Shown piece by piece: positions 52,079-61,850 of a stretch of 64,000 nucleotides of DNA. The stretch covers positions 1 through 64,000 of the forward strand of contig CAVYYX010000021.1 in the NCBI GenBank assembly GCA_963772825.1. The letters run 5' to 3'. The notes under the pieces are model-generated. The model searched no databases. It saw only the letters and a list, made by a program, of their open reading frames with translations, and had not been told where the DNA came from. The position numbers and the translations under genes are program-made. The stretch comes from Desertimonas sp963772825 (GTDB taxonomy: Bacteria; Actinomycetota; Acidimicrobiia; Acidimicrobiales; Ilumatobacteraceae). Numbering within the stretch: position 1 is the stretch's first letter; every line of letters begins with the position of its first letter.

Positions 52079-52780
52079 ATGCATGGGTCAGGTGCCGAAT
52101 GGCCCCCCGGGTGGACCGTCGAACACGTCGCGGCGACCGGGAGCACGAACGATGATCTGCTGGCGACAGCCGGCGAGCGCCCCGACCGATCGGTCCTTGT
52201 CGCCGACTATCAGCACGCCGGTCGCGGCCGGCGCGATCGAACGTGGACGGCGCTGCCGGGGGCCAATCTGCTCGTCTCGATCCTCTTTCACGTCGTGCCC
52301 CCGGAGGCGATCGAGCTGCCTCGTCGCGTGTCCCTGGCGACGGTCGACGCCTGTCGCCGCTTCACCAGCGCAGCGCTCGCCCTCAAGTGGCCCAACGACG
52401 TGTTGCTCGACGACCGCAAGCTCGCTGGCGTCCTTGCCCAGCGATCGAGCGAGGGCAGCGTGGTCGTGGGCGTCGGGGTCAACGTCGGATGGGCACCGGA
52501 CGGAGCGAGCCGGTTGGGTTCGGCGGCCACGCCACTCGGGTTGCTTGCTGCGCTGCTCGACGCCTACGACCGCCTGCCGGCATCGGCCGGTGACCTGCGT
52601 GATCGCTACGGCCACGAGCTGGCGACGATCGGCCGGCGGGTGCGCGTCGAGCTGCCCGATGGCGAGCTCGTCGGGGTCGCCACCGATCTGGCCATCGACG
52701 GCCGGCTCGTCGTCATCGATGACGCCGGCACGGCGCACCGCCTGGCCGTCGGTGACGTCGTCCACCTGCGCGTGCAGTGA
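52079..52780 (+). CDS. birA: Biotin-[acetyl-CoA-carboxylase] ligase
   Basis: A 233-residue biotin protein ligase without the N-terminal DNA-binding domain, so a catalytic-only type. The biotin/ATP site shows GSTNDDLLATAG, QHAGRGRRDRTWTAL and ALKWPNDVLLDDRKLAGVLA, and the C-terminal SH3-like cap ends AVGDVVHLRVQ. It attaches biotin to the carrier lysine of the divergently encoded carboxylase. ATG at 52,079. Confidence 0.92.
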   Translation: MHGSGAEWPPGWTVEHVAATGSTNDDLLATAGERPDRSVLVADYQHAGRGRRDRTWTALPGANLLVSILFHVVPPEAIELPRRVSLATVDACRRFTSAALALKWPNDVLLDDRKLAGVLAQRSSEGSVVVGVGVNVGWAPDGASRLGSAATPLGLLAALLDAYDRLPASAGDLRDRYGHELATIGRRVRVELPDGELVGVATDLAIDGRLVVIDDAGTAHRLAVGDVVHLRVQ

Positions 52781-52840
52781 GCATGTTGCGAGCGGATGAC
52801 AGCTTGTGCCTGCAACGGTCGCGGTAGCCTGGCCCTCCAC

Positions 52841-53857
52841 ATGAGCAGCCGAGGCCGTATTCACCGCGCCCCGTTGGCGCTGGCCGCCTTCTTCACCGTG
52901 GTCGTCGGCGTCGGTGGGGGAGCCGGGGTGTACTTCGCCGGCGAGCGCGAGGAGCAGGGCATCGAGCGGGTCGCCGAGCTCACTGACGTCCTGGCCGACA
53001 ACGTCGGGCCTGCCGAGAACTACCTCATCGTCGGTTCCGACACGCGTGACGTCGTCGACGAGGACGCCGAGGATGCCGGGCTGTTCCTCGACGGCGCCAC
53101 CGGTGAGGGCGGGCGGAGCGACACGATCATGATCCTGCGCCGCGATCCCGACAACGGCGCGTCGCTGCTCAGCATCCCTCGCGACCTCTGGGTGCCGATC
53201 GCCGGCACCGGCGAAGACGGCAAGATCAACTGGGCCTACATCGGTGGGCCACGACGCCTCGCCGAGACGATCACCCAGGCCCTCGGAATCCCCATCCATC
53301 ACTACGTCGAGGTCGACTTCGCCGGATTCCAGCGCCTCGTCGATGAGATCGGCGGCGTCGAGATCTGCGTCGAGGACGCCGCCGAGGACACCAACTCCGG
53401 CCTCGTGCTGCAGCCCGGCTGCCAGGTGCTCAACGGCTCGATGGCGCTGGCCTTCGCACGGTCGCGGGAGTATCGGACGTGGCGTGACGGTGAGTGGCAC
53501 GAGGAGCAGGGGGCGCCCGACCTCAACCGCATCGCCCGCCAACAGGTCTTCCTGCGAACGGCGGCGACGGAGGTGCTCGACGAGATCAACAGCAACCCAT
53601 TCCGCCTCGGTGATCTCATCGACGCAGCCGGGGGTGCCGTCCGCCTCGACGACCAGGTCAACTTCGTCGAGGCCGGAGAGGCGATGTTCGCCGCCGCCCA
53701 GGACGGCATGCAGACCTTCACGGTCCCCGTCAACGGGGTGATGATCGGCGACCAGTCGGCGCTCGAGCTCGCCGATGGGGCGGACGAGATCCTCGACTAC
53801 TTCCGCGGCACTGGCCCGCTCCCCGCTGCCCCAGCGTCCACCGAGCCGTCCGACTAG
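52841..53857 (+). CDS. LytR-CpsA-Psr (LCP) family cell-wall ligase
   Basis: A 338-residue protein with one N-terminal membrane helix (PLALAAFFTVVVGVGGGAGV) and an extracellular LCP domain: YLIVGSDTRD, GRSDTIMILRRDP, SLLSIPRDLWVPI, VDFAGFQRLVDEIGGVEICV and LAFARSREYRTWRDG. LCP enzymes transfer undecaprenyl-linked polymers onto peptidoglycan; in related actinobacteria this can be arabinogalactan-type polymers via a rhamnose linker. The rhamnose genes immediately downstream fit such a role. ATG at 52,841. Confidence 0.9.
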   Translation: MSSRGRIHRAPLALAAFFTVVVGVGGGAGVYFAGEREEQGIERVAELTDVLADNVGPAENYLIVGSDTRDVVDEDAEDAGLFLDGATGEGGRSDTIMILRRDPDNGASLLSIPRDLWVPIAGTGEDGKINWAYIGGPRRLAETITQALGIPIHHYVEVDFAGFQRLVDEIGGVEICVEDAAEDTNSGLVLQPGCQVLNGSMALAFARSREYRTWRDGEWHEEQGAPDLNRIARQQVFLRTAATEVLDEINSNPFRLGDLIDAAGGAVRLDDQVNFVEAGEAMFAAAQDGMQTFTVPVNGVMIGDQSALELADGADEILDYFRGTGPLPAAPASTEPSD

Positions 53858-53882
53858 TCGCGGCCGTTAGCATCGCCGGACG

Positions 53883-54962
53883 ATGAAGGCCCTGATCCTG
53901 GCAGGGGGCGAAGGCACGCGCCTGCGCCCGATCACCCACACGCGGGCCAAACAGCTCGTCCCCGTCGCCAACAAGCCGATCCTCTTCTACGGCATCGAGG
54001 CGATGGTCGCCGCCGGGATCGAGGAGATCGGCGTGATCACGGGTGCCACCGGTCCCGAGGTCCGCGCCGCGCTCGGCGACGGCAGCGCGTTCGGCGCCAA
54101 GATCACCTACCTGCCCCAGGAGGCGCCGCTCGGTCTGGCCCACTGCGTGCTGATCGCCGGCGACTTCCTCGGCGCCGACGACTTCGTGATGTATCTCGGC
54201 GACAACTTGCTGGAGCAAGACCTCTCGGCGTTCATCGCCGCCTTCGAAGCGGCCCGGCGTTCCGACGACCCGCCGTCCGCCCAGATCCTCCTCAAGCAGG
54301 TTCCCGACCCGCACCGCTTCGGCATCGCCACGCTCGACGCCGAGGGCCACGTCGTCGAGCTCGTCGAGAAGCCCGACGACCCGCCTTCGGATCTCGCCCT
54401 CGTCGGCGTGTACCTCTTCGACGAGACGATCCATGACGCCGTACGCGCCATCTCGCCGTCGGCCCGCGGCGAGCTGGAGATCACCGACGCCATCCAGTGG
54501 CTGATCACCAGCGGCAAGCGGGTGCGCACCGAGTTGCTCACGGGGTGGTGGATCGACACCGGGAAGTTGACCCCGCTGCTCGAGGCCAACCGGCTGCTGC
54601 TCGAGAAGATCGCCACGCGCATCGACGGCACCGTGGACGGGGAGTCCTCGCTGGATGGACGGGTGATCGTCGCCGAGGGCGCCGAGATCGTCAACTCGAC
54701 GATCCGTGGGCCGGTGGCCATCGGGCGCGACACGCGCATCGTCGACAGCTTCATCGGCCCGTTCAGCGCGATCGGCAATGGGTGCGAGGTGGTGCACAGC
54801 GAGATCGAGCACTCTGTGGTGATGGATGGATCGAAGATCCTCCAGATCCCCCGGCTGGAGGACAGCTTGATCGGACGGGAAGCGGTCGTCGAGCGGACGT
54901 CGCGCCGCCCTCGTGCGCTGCGCCTGATGATCGGCGACCATTGTCAGATCGATGTCGAGTGA
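53883..54962 (+). CDS. rmlA: Glucose-1-phosphate thymidylyltransferase, long form
   Basis: A 359-residue nucleotidyltransferase: MKALILAGGEGTRLRPITHT, QEAPLGLAHCVLIAGDFLG, VMYLGDNLLEQ, VELVEKPDDPPSDLALVGVY and LLTGWWIDTGK. The last 100 residues are a left-handed beta helix (ATRIDGTVDGESSLDGRVIV), so this is the long StrD/RmlA-like form rather than the short 290-residue RmlA. It makes dTDP-glucose from dTTP and glucose-1-phosphate. The stop and the next start overlap as TGATG; it opens the rmlA-C-B-D operon. Confidence 0.92.
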   Translation: MKALILAGGEGTRLRPITHTRAKQLVPVANKPILFYGIEAMVAAGIEEIGVITGATGPEVRAALGDGSAFGAKITYLPQEAPLGLAHCVLIAGDFLGADDFVMYLGDNLLEQDLSAFIAAFEAARRSDDPPSAQILLKQVPDPHRFGIATLDAEGHVVELVEKPDDPPSDLALVGVYLFDETIHDAVRAISPSARGELEITDAIQWLITSGKRVRTELLTGWWIDTGKLTPLLEANRLLLEKIATRIDGTVDGESSLDGRVIVAEGAEIVNSTIRGPVAIGRDTRIVDSFIGPFSAIGNGCEVVHSEIEHSVVMDGSKILQIPRLEDSLIGREAVVERTSRRPRALRLMIGDHCQIDVE

Positions 54963-55531
54963 TGGTCGACATCGTTGAGCAGGCAACCCGCCAGGCGGCG
55001 ATCGACGGCCTCGTCGTGATCACGATGAAGCAGGTCACCGACGATCGCGGCACGGTGCGCGAGTTCTTTCGGCGTTCGGCGTTCGACGCCGCCGGGCTCC
55101 CGGCGATGGAACCGTTCCTCCAGGTCAACGTGACCGAGTCACGTCGCGGGGCGATACGCGGGCTGCACGCCGAGACGATGACGAAACTCGTCGCCGTCGT
55201 CGCCGGCGAGGCGTTCGCCGCCTATGTCGACCTGCGCGTGGGCTCGCCGACCTACGGCGTCGTCGAGACGGTGACGCTCGTGCCGGGGGTCGAGGTCCTC
55301 GTCCCGGCGGGGGTCGCCAACGGCTTCCAGGCCGTCGTCGACGGCACCCAGTACCTCTACTGCTTCGACCGCGAGTGGCAGCCCGACATGGCGGGATTGG
55401 CGTGCAACCCCCTCGACCCGGCGCTGCGAATCGACTGGCCGATTCCGATCGATCCCGACGACCGCTCGAAGGTGTCCGCCAAGGACGCCGCCGCGCCGCG
55501 ACTCGCCGAGCTTGCGGGGCGACCTCTATGA
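54962..55531 (+). CDS. rmlC: dTDP-4-dehydrorhamnose 3,5-epimerase family protein
   Basis: A 189-residue cupin epimerase. The active-site region reads RGAIRGLHAETMTKLVAVVA (histidine in RGLH), followed by FAAYVDLRVGSPTYGVVETV and the closing VLVPAGVANGFQAVVDGTQY. Family members usually have Gln after GLHY; here it is AET, as in a subgroup of actinobacterial RmlC-like proteins. It should convert dTDP-4-dehydro-6-deoxyglucose into the rhamnose precursor. ATG at 54,962, and the stop overlaps the rmlB ATG. Confidence 0.87.
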   Translation: MVDIVEQATRQAAIDGLVVITMKQVTDDRGTVREFFRRSAFDAAGLPAMEPFLQVNVTESRRGAIRGLHAETMTKLVAVVAGEAFAAYVDLRVGSPTYGVVETVTLVPGVEVLVPAGVANGFQAVVDGTQYLYCFDREWQPDMAGLACNPLDPALRIDWPIPIDPDDRSKVSAKDAAAPRLAELAGRPL

Positions 55532-56493
55532 AATTGTTCGTGACGGGGGCGGCCGGGTTCATCGGTTCGAACTACGTGCGCCACGTCCTCACGACCACCG
55601 ACGACACCGTCACGATCTTCGACGCCCTGACCTACGCCGGCAACCGGGAGAACATCGCCGACCTTGTCGACGACCGCCGCTGCCGGTTCGTCCACGCCGA
55701 CATCACCGACCAGGACGCAGTCGTCGCCCAGTTGCCGGGGCACGACGCGGTCGTCCACTTCGCCGCCGAGTCGCACGTCGACCGGTCGATCAAGGACCCC
55801 TACGCCTTCGTGCGGACGAACTGCGACGGCACCAACGTGCTGTGCGACGTCGCCCGCCAGGCCGGCGTCGACCGTTTCGTCCACGTCTCGACGGACGAGG
55901 TCTACGGGTCGATCGAGGTCGGCTCGTTCAGCGAGACCGATCGGCTCGGGCCACGCTCGCCGTACTCCGCGGCAAAGGCCGGCAGCGACCTGATCGCCCT
56001 GTCGTATTACACGACCTACGAGCTGCCCGTGCTCGTCACCCGGTCGAGCAACCAGTTCGGGCCCTACCAGTTCCCCGAGAAGGTCATCCCGCTGTTCGTC
56101 ACCAACCTGCTCGACGGCAACAGGGTGCCGCTCTACGGCGACGGCATGAACGTGCGCGACTGGCTGTTCGTCGAGGACAACGTGCGAGCGGTCGACCTCG
56201 TCCTGCGCCGCGGGGCGATCGGGGAGATCTACAACATCGGGGCGCACAACGAGTTGCCCAATGTCGACCTGACGCACAAGCTGCTCGCCCTGTGCGGCCG
56301 CGACGAGAGCTTCATCGAGCCGGTCGCCGACCGCCTCGGTCACGATCGGCGCTACTCGATCGCCACCGACAAGGTCGCCGCCCTCGGATGGGGCACCGAA
56401 CACGACCTCGACGACGCCCTCCAGCTCACCGTCGAGTGGTACCGCGCCCATCGTGACTGGTGGGAGCCGCTGAAGGCGCGGGCCTCGTTCTAG
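55528..56493 (+). CDS. rmlB: dTDP-glucose 4,6-dehydratase
   Basis: A 321-residue extended short-chain dehydrogenase. NAD motif GAAGFIGSN, FDALTYAGN, HFAAESHVDRSI, the catalytic DEVYGS, and YSAAKAG with the Tyr-x3-Lys pair, followed by SNQFGPYQFPEKVIPLFV. It removes water from dTDP-glucose to give the 4-keto-6-deoxy sugar. ATG at 55,528 overlaps the rmlC stop as ATGA. Confidence 0.94.
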   Translation: MKLFVTGAAGFIGSNYVRHVLTTTDDTVTIFDALTYAGNRENIADLVDDRRCRFVHADITDQDAVVAQLPGHDAVVHFAAESHVDRSIKDPYAFVRTNCDGTNVLCDVARQAGVDRFVHVSTDEVYGSIEVGSFSETDRLGPRSPYSAAKAGSDLIALSYYTTYELPVLVTRSSNQFGPYQFPEKVIPLFVTNLLDGNRVPLYGDGMNVRDWLFVEDNVRAVDLVLRRGAIGEIYNIGAHNELPNVDLTHKLLALCGRDESFIEPVADRLGHDRRYSIATDKVAALGWGTEHDLDDALQLTVEWYRAHRDWWEPLKARASF

Positions 56494-57360
56494 ATGCGCC
56501 TGCTCGTCACGGGTGCCGGTGGGCAGCTCGGTCACGACGTCGTGGCGACCGGCACGGCGGCGGGTGACGACGTACTCGGCCTCAGCCATCACGACCTCGA
56601 CGTCACCGACCGCCCAGCCGTCATCGCGGCGGTGAACGCCTGGCGCCCCGACGTCGTCATCAATTGCGCGGCATGGACGGCCGTCGACGCGTGCGAGTCC
56701 GACCCCGATCGCGCCGCGGCGATCAACGGCCTGGCCGTGCGCTGGATCGCCGAGGCGTGCGACGAGGTCGGCGCCCGTCTCGTGCACGTCTCTACCGACT
56801 ACGTCTTCGACGGCCGGCTCGCCCGCCCTTATCACGAGTTCGATCGAACGAACCCGCTGGGGGTGTACGGGTCGTCGAAGCTGGCGGGGGAGCGCGAGGC
56901 GCTCGTCCTCGGAGGGTCGGCATTGGTGGCCCGCACATCGTGGGTGTGTGGCGAGCACGGCGCCAACATGGTGCGCACGATCCTGCGCCTGCTGGCCGAG
57001 GGCGACGACACGCCGGGCCGACTGGCGTTCGTCGACGACCAGCGCGGCTGCCCGACCTTCACCGCCGACCTCGCAGCGATGCTCCGCCAGCTGGCGGGCG
57101 ATGGGCGCAGCGGCGTGCACCACGTCACCAATCAGGGGGCGGTCTCGTGGTTCGAGTTCGCCCAGGCCGTCGCCGTCGCCGCCGGGCATGACCCGGCCGT
57201 CGTCCGCCCGATCTCCACCGCCGACCTCGATCCGCCGCGCCCGGCGCCGCGCCCGGCCAACAGCGTGCTCGACAACGCCGTCCTGCGCACCGCCGGCGTC
57301 CCCCTGCTCCGCGACTTCCACGAACCGCTCGCCGAGCTCGTCGCCGCCCTGGCCCGCTGA
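56494..57360 (+). CDS. rmlD: dTDP-4-dehydrorhamnose reductase
   Basis: A 288-residue reductase: MRLLVTGAGGQLGHDVV, HHDLDVTDRPAVIAAV, NCAAWTAVDACE, STDYVFDG and the catalytic YGSSKLAGE. It makes dTDP-L-rhamnose, completing the pathway of the three genes before it. The ATG follows the rmlB stop without a gap. Confidence 0.94.
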   Translation: MRLLVTGAGGQLGHDVVATGTAAGDDVLGLSHHDLDVTDRPAVIAAVNAWRPDVVINCAAWTAVDACESDPDRAAAINGLAVRWIAEACDEVGARLVHVSTDYVFDGRLARPYHEFDRTNPLGVYGSSKLAGEREALVLGGSALVARTSWVCGEHGANMVRTILRLLAEGDDTPGRLAFVDDQRGCPTFTADLAAMLRQLAGDGRSGVHHVTNQGAVSWFEFAQAVAVAAGHDPAVVRPISTADLDPPRPAPRPANSVLDNAVLRTAGVPLLRDFHEPLAELVAALAR

Positions 57361-57413
57361 CGGCGGAACTGTGAGCGCAAACGGCCGATAGGTCGGCAGG
57401 TTGGTCACCACTA

Positions 57414-57495
57414 CCGAAACTGGGCGGCGATCTGCCCCGAAAGCGGACCGCAGGCCGCCCGGATCGGGAATCGGACCGGAGGCCGCCCAGATCGA
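57414..57495. repeat. Intergenic repeats with core GGCCGCCCAGATCG
   Basis: Partial copy CCGAAACTGGGCGGC at 57,414-57,428 and two copies in the opposite sense at 57,445-57,467 and 57,473-57,495. They are the reverse complement of the repeats at 45.8 kb, with two or three differences per 23 bases. They lie between rmlD and the lipase gene. Confidence 0.8.
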
Positions 57496-57537
57496 TAATC
57501 GGGGGAGCGGCGCGGAGTTCGGTGCGACCATTGGCGG

Positions 57538-60229
57538 ATGCGTATGGAGACGGAGGACAGCGCGTCGGCTCCGATCGACGCGGACCTGCCTGCGACGCGG
57601 GCGCCGAGACCGCCGCTCGACGCCCGCCCCCGGAGCGGGCTCGGCTCGTGGCCGGTCATCGCCGTCGGGTTGATCCTCGCGGCGGTCGGCTGGTTCCTCA
57701 CGTCGCGAACCGCACCGTGTGCTGACTTCCACGTCGGAACGCAATTCTCTGGCTCCGACGAGCGCCTCGCCAAGTGGATCGGCGGCTGCGGTCACGACCT
57801 CGGCGAGGCCAGAGCGACGCTGCTGGCCGACGGCGTGCTGATCGCCGGCTACGCGATCGCCGCTGGAGGGATCCTGCGTCGCTGGTGGCCGCTCTACCAA
57901 GCCCCCGGACTGAAGCGAGGGGAGCGTCTCGTCGTCGCCCTGCCCTTCGTCACGGCGGCGATCGATGTCGTCGAGAACGTGGCGACGTGGAGCGCCCTCG
58001 GAGCGAACGAGACCCGCTTCACCTATCCCGACAACCTCTTCGAGCCGACCCTCGTGTCGACGATGGCCTGGCTGAAGATGCTCGCCTACGGACTCAGCTT
58101 GCTGTGCGTCGCGTCGGCCTGCCTCCTGGCCATCGCCCGGCGCAACGAGTCGGCGACGCCGATCCCGCGGCAGGACCAACCGATCGCCATGCGTGAGCTG
58201 CCGCCACCGACCGATCTCGGGGTGTGCTGTTCGGGGGGAGGCATCCGCGCCGCGGCCTTCGCCCTCGGAGCGCTCGATCAACTCGAACGGGCCGGGATCA
58301 TGGCGCGGGCGCGCTGGCTCGCCGCCGTCTCGGGCGGCAACTACGCCTCGACGGCGTGGACGCTGGCCCGGGTCGACGACCGATCGGGTCACGCCGCGGC
58401 CGACGTGATCGACTGGCTCGACTCGCCGATCCCCTACACGCAGTCCCCGAAGCATCGCTTCCTACGCAACGGCCCGGGCGGAATCGGGCGCTCGATGATC
58501 GCTGCGCTGCTGTACGTCGCGTTCAACGTGGCCGTGCTCGGCGCGCTCGTCGCCGCCGTCGCCTGGCCGATCGGCCGGCTGATCGGGAGCAAGGCGATTC
58601 AGCCGAAGTTTCCGTGTGTTCGGCGCCCTGCCACCCGGCCTGGAGATCCCCCGCGAGCTCTGGCTCCCTGCCGTCACGATCCTCGCCCTCGCCGGGATCC
58701 TCCTGCTCGTTTCGGCGTTGCCCTCGTGGGAGACATCGTGGCTGTGGCGACCGGCCGCCTGGCTCGCCGCGATCGGCGTCGCCGTCGGGTTGCTCACCGT
58801 CGTGATCCCATGGGCGATGGCCTTCGTCGGCAACTGGCTGCGGCGCGGCGACCACGACCTCCGCGCCGCATCCACCGGTCTGGCGGCGTTGTTCGGCGCG
58901 CTCGGCATCGTGTGGCGTCTGGCCCGCAAGCCGGTCATCTCCCGTTTCTCCCACAAGCTGCCCTACCTCGGCGGGCTGCTGCTCGCCGTGGCCGCCCTCG
59001 TGTGGGCGGGCAAGGTGGCCACCGACGCGGCAACCGGCGTCGGATTGCTGTCGACCCCGACGCGCTGGGCGATCGTCGTCGTCGCCTTCGTCGTCGTGTA
59101 CCTGTTCGTCGGGATCACCCACCTGTCGATCCATCGCATCTACCGAAAGCGGCTGCGCCGCTCGTTCGGCGTTCGCCGCGACGCCGACGGCCGGCTCCAC
59201 GCGCCGCACCAAGACGACCAGATCACGTGGGAGCAACTGCCCGAGAGCAATCCTGAGCTCGTGGTGTGCTGCGCCCACCAGCGTGACGGCATCGCCCCTG
59301 GCGGACTGCCCGCCGACACGTTCACGATCTCTCGTCGCGAGGTCTGCATCGGCGGCTACGTCACGTCGACGGACCAGTACCTCTCGCGGATGCCCGCCGA
59401 CCTGGCGTCCGAACGCGCCGTCGCGTCCTGGATGGCGACGTCCGGCGCCGCCTTCGCCTCGGCGATGGGTCGTTTCTCGCGCGGCACGACGAACGCCTTG
59501 ATGGCGGCGCTGAACATCGACCTCGGCATCTGGCTGCCCAATCCCCGTCTCACGTCGACCATCGCGGAGTTCCCCAAGCCTCGTTACGGGTACCTCTTCA
59601 AGGAGATCCTCGGCTGGTACAACGACAGCGACCGCTTCGTGTTCGTCGCCGACGGCGGGCACTGGGACAACCTCGGGTTGGTCGAGCTGCTTCGGCGGCG
59701 GTGCGCCACGATCATCTGCATCGACGCCAGCGGCGACGACATCGGTCGCTTCTCGTCGCTCCATCAGGCCATCGAACTTGCCGGGTTGGAGCTGCCGGAG
59801 ATCGTCGCCAGCTTCGACCTCGACGGCCTGCACGGACTCGTCGGCGTCGACGGGGCGTTGCCGTCGTGTTCGGTCACGGCGGTGCAGGTGCAGTACACGG
59901 CGCCGCGTCGCGACTCCACGACGGGAGCTGCGGAGCCGGGCACGACCGGGACGATCTTCTACGCCAAGGCGCAGCTTGCTGCCGACCTCGACGTCGCGCT
60001 GCGCCGCTACGCCAAGGTCGATCCGACCTTCCCCAACTACTCGACGGCCCGACTGTTCCTGCGCGACGACCAGTTCAAGAGCCTCGTCGCCCTCGGTCGC
60101 GCCGCCGGGGCGAGGCTCACGGCGATCGTCGGCGACGCCTTGCCGCCGGAACCGTCGGAACCCGGGCGGACGGACGAGACGGTCGAACCGGCCATGACGA
60201 GCACGTCGGTCGTCGCCGCTGCTGGTTGA
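57538..60229 (+). CDS. Membrane-bound patatin-like lipase (one frameshift)
   Basis: About 897 residues once a shift near 58,612 is repaired. N-terminal membrane helices (PVIAVGLILAAVGWFL and three more) lead to the hydrolase core. This shows the oxyanion loop CSGGGIRAAAFALGAL and the nucleophile elbow AAVSGGNYAS (GxS in VSGG). A further set of four or five membrane helices follows. The catalytic aspartate is in VFVADGGHWDNLGLVELLRR, as in patatin and cPLA2 proteins (Ser-Asp dyad). The insertion of membrane helices between the two catalytic parts is unusual. Likely a phospholipase or acylhydrolase acting at the membrane; the substrate is unknown. Confidence 0.78.
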
Positions 60230-60240
60230 CTCGAGCGGCG

Positions 60241-60813
60241 ATGCCGTTCACCCGAACCGAGTTGGAGTCGTTCCGCGGAGCGATCGTTCCCGACCTCCTC
60301 GGCCCGCAGCTCCGGTTGCTGTTCGTGGGCATCAACCCGGGGCTGTGGACGGCGGCGACGCAGACCCATTTCAACCATCCGGGCAATCGCTTCTACCCGG
60401 CGCTCTACGACGCCGGGCTGATCGACATCGTGGTCGATCGCGGTCGGGCGATGACCGACGACGAACGTCGGCATCTCGTCGCCCGCGGCATCGGTATCAC
60501 CAACCTCGTCGCCCGGGCGACCGCTCGCGCCGCTGAGCTCGACGCTGACGAGCTTCGTGCCGGTGCCGAGCACCTCGCCACGACGGTTGCCGAGCGTCAG
60601 CCGCGCGTCGTCGCCGTCGCCGGGATCACCGCCTACCGGTCAGCATTCGGCCGCCCCAAGGCGTCGCTCGGCCATCAGCACGAGCGACTCGCCGGCGCAG
60701 AACTCTGGGTCGTCCCGAACCCCAGCGGACTCAACGCTCACGCCACGGTCGCCACGCTCGCCGCCGACTACCGGGCCGTCGGCGAGGCGGCAGGCATCAC
60801 GCTGTCGCGCTGA
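60241..60813 (+). CDS. mug: Mismatch-specific uracil/thymine DNA glycosylase (MUG/TDG family)
   Basis: A 190-residue glycosylase: FVGINPGLWTAATQTHFNHP near the N-terminus (the GINPG motif and catalytic Asn region) and the C-terminal VVPNPSGLNAH loop that enters DNA. It removes U or T opposite G, arising from cytosine deamination, an understandable need in a very GC-rich genome. ATG at 60,241, 11 bases after the lipase gene. Confidence 0.9.
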   Translation: MPFTRTELESFRGAIVPDLLGPQLRLLFVGINPGLWTAATQTHFNHPGNRFYPALYDAGLIDIVVDRGRAMTDDERRHLVARGIGITNLVARATARAAELDADELRAGAEHLATTVAERQPRVVAVAGITAYRSAFGRPKASLGHQHERLAGAELWVVPNPSGLNAHATVATLAADYRAVGEAAGITLSR

Positions 60814-60827
60814 CGGCGTGCACCCCC

Positions 60828-61796
60828 TCAGGCAGCGAGCCGTTCGGCTTCTTCGCGGTGGGCGAGGTACCAGTCGATCGTGGCGCGCAGGCCGTCTTCG
60901 AACGGCATCTCGGCCCGCCAGCCGAGCAGTTGGTGGGCTCGTGTCGCATCGACTCGACGGCGCGGCTGGCCGTCCGGCTTGCTCGGGTCCCAGCGCAGCT
61001 CGCCCTCGAAGCCGACGAGCCGGGCGATCGTCACGACGGTCTCGCGGATCGTCACTTCGTGGTTCGTGCCGAGGTTGATCGGCTCGACACCCACGTGGCG
61101 TTCGGCGGCCAGGACGACGCCCCGGGAGGCGTCGTCGACGTACAGGTACTCACGACTGGCGGTCCCGCTGCCCCACACGTCGACGAGTTGGGCGCCGCTG
61201 TCGCGTGCGTCAACGCACTTCTTGATCAGCGCCGGGATCACGTGGGAAACGCTCGGATGGAACTTGTCGCCCGGGCCGTAGAGGTTTGTGGGGATGAGGA
61301 AGGCGAAGCGCTGGCCGTACTGCGCAGCGTTGACCTGGGCGTGGACGAGCAGTGCCTTCTTGGCGATCCCGTACGGTGCGTTGGTCTCCTCCGGGTAGCC
61401 GTTCCACAGGTCGTCCTCGGCGAAGGGGACGGGGCTGAACTTGGGGTACGAGCACACCGTGCCGAGCAGCACCGTCTTGTCGACGGCGGCAGCCCGCGCC
61501 GCTTCGATCACGTGGGTGCCCATCAACAGGTTGTCGAGGTACAGCGGCGCCGGCTCGGCCTGGTTGTAGCCGATCCCCCCGACCCGGGCGGCAAGGTGGA
61601 CGATCTGCGACGGGCGCAGGTCGGCGATCATGTCGGCGGCGGCATCTGGCGCGGTGAGGTCGTAGTCGGCGCTGCGGATGACGACGGCATCGGCCCCCGC
61701 AGCGGTCAACTCGGCAACGACCCGCCGCCCGAGGAATCCAGCGCCACCGGTGACGACGACGCGCCGACCTGTCCAGAAGTCGCTCGCCGCGGGCAT
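60828..61796 (-). CDS. GDP-L-fucose synthase-like NAD-dependent epimerase
   Basis: A 322-residue extended SDR enzyme. NAD(P) motif VVTGGAGFLGRRV, then VHLAARVGGIGYNQAEPAPL, GTVCSYPKFSPVPFAEDDLW, and the catalytic Tyr-x3-Lys in YGIAKKALLVHA. The GIGYN and CSYPK blocks are those of GDP-fucose synthase (3,5-epimerase/4-reductase). No GDP-mannose dehydratase gene is in the window, so the substrate is inferred. It converges on the glycosylase gene and is divergent from the glycosyltransferase gene, consistent with a surface polysaccharide locus. Confidence 0.85.
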   Translation of the reverse strand: MPAASDFWTGRRVVVTGGAGFLGRRVVAELTAAGADAVVIRSADYDLTAPDAAADMIADLRPSQIVHLAARVGGIGYNQAEPAPLYLDNLLMGTHVIEAARAAAVDKTVLLGTVCSYPKFSPVPFAEDDLWNGYPEETNAPYGIAKKALLVHAQVNAAQYGQRFAFLIPTNLYGPGDKFHPSVSHVIPALIKKCVDARDSGAQLVDVWGSGTASREYLYVDDASRGVVLAAERHVGVEPINLGTNHEVTIRETVVTIARLVGFEGELRWDPSKPDGQPRRRVDATRAHQLLGWRAEMPFEDGLRATIDWYLAHREEAERLAA

Positions 61797-61850
61797 TCGC
61801 AGCAGTGTACGAGCCCGCCCCGCGCCCCCTCATCTGGAACCATGGCGGCG

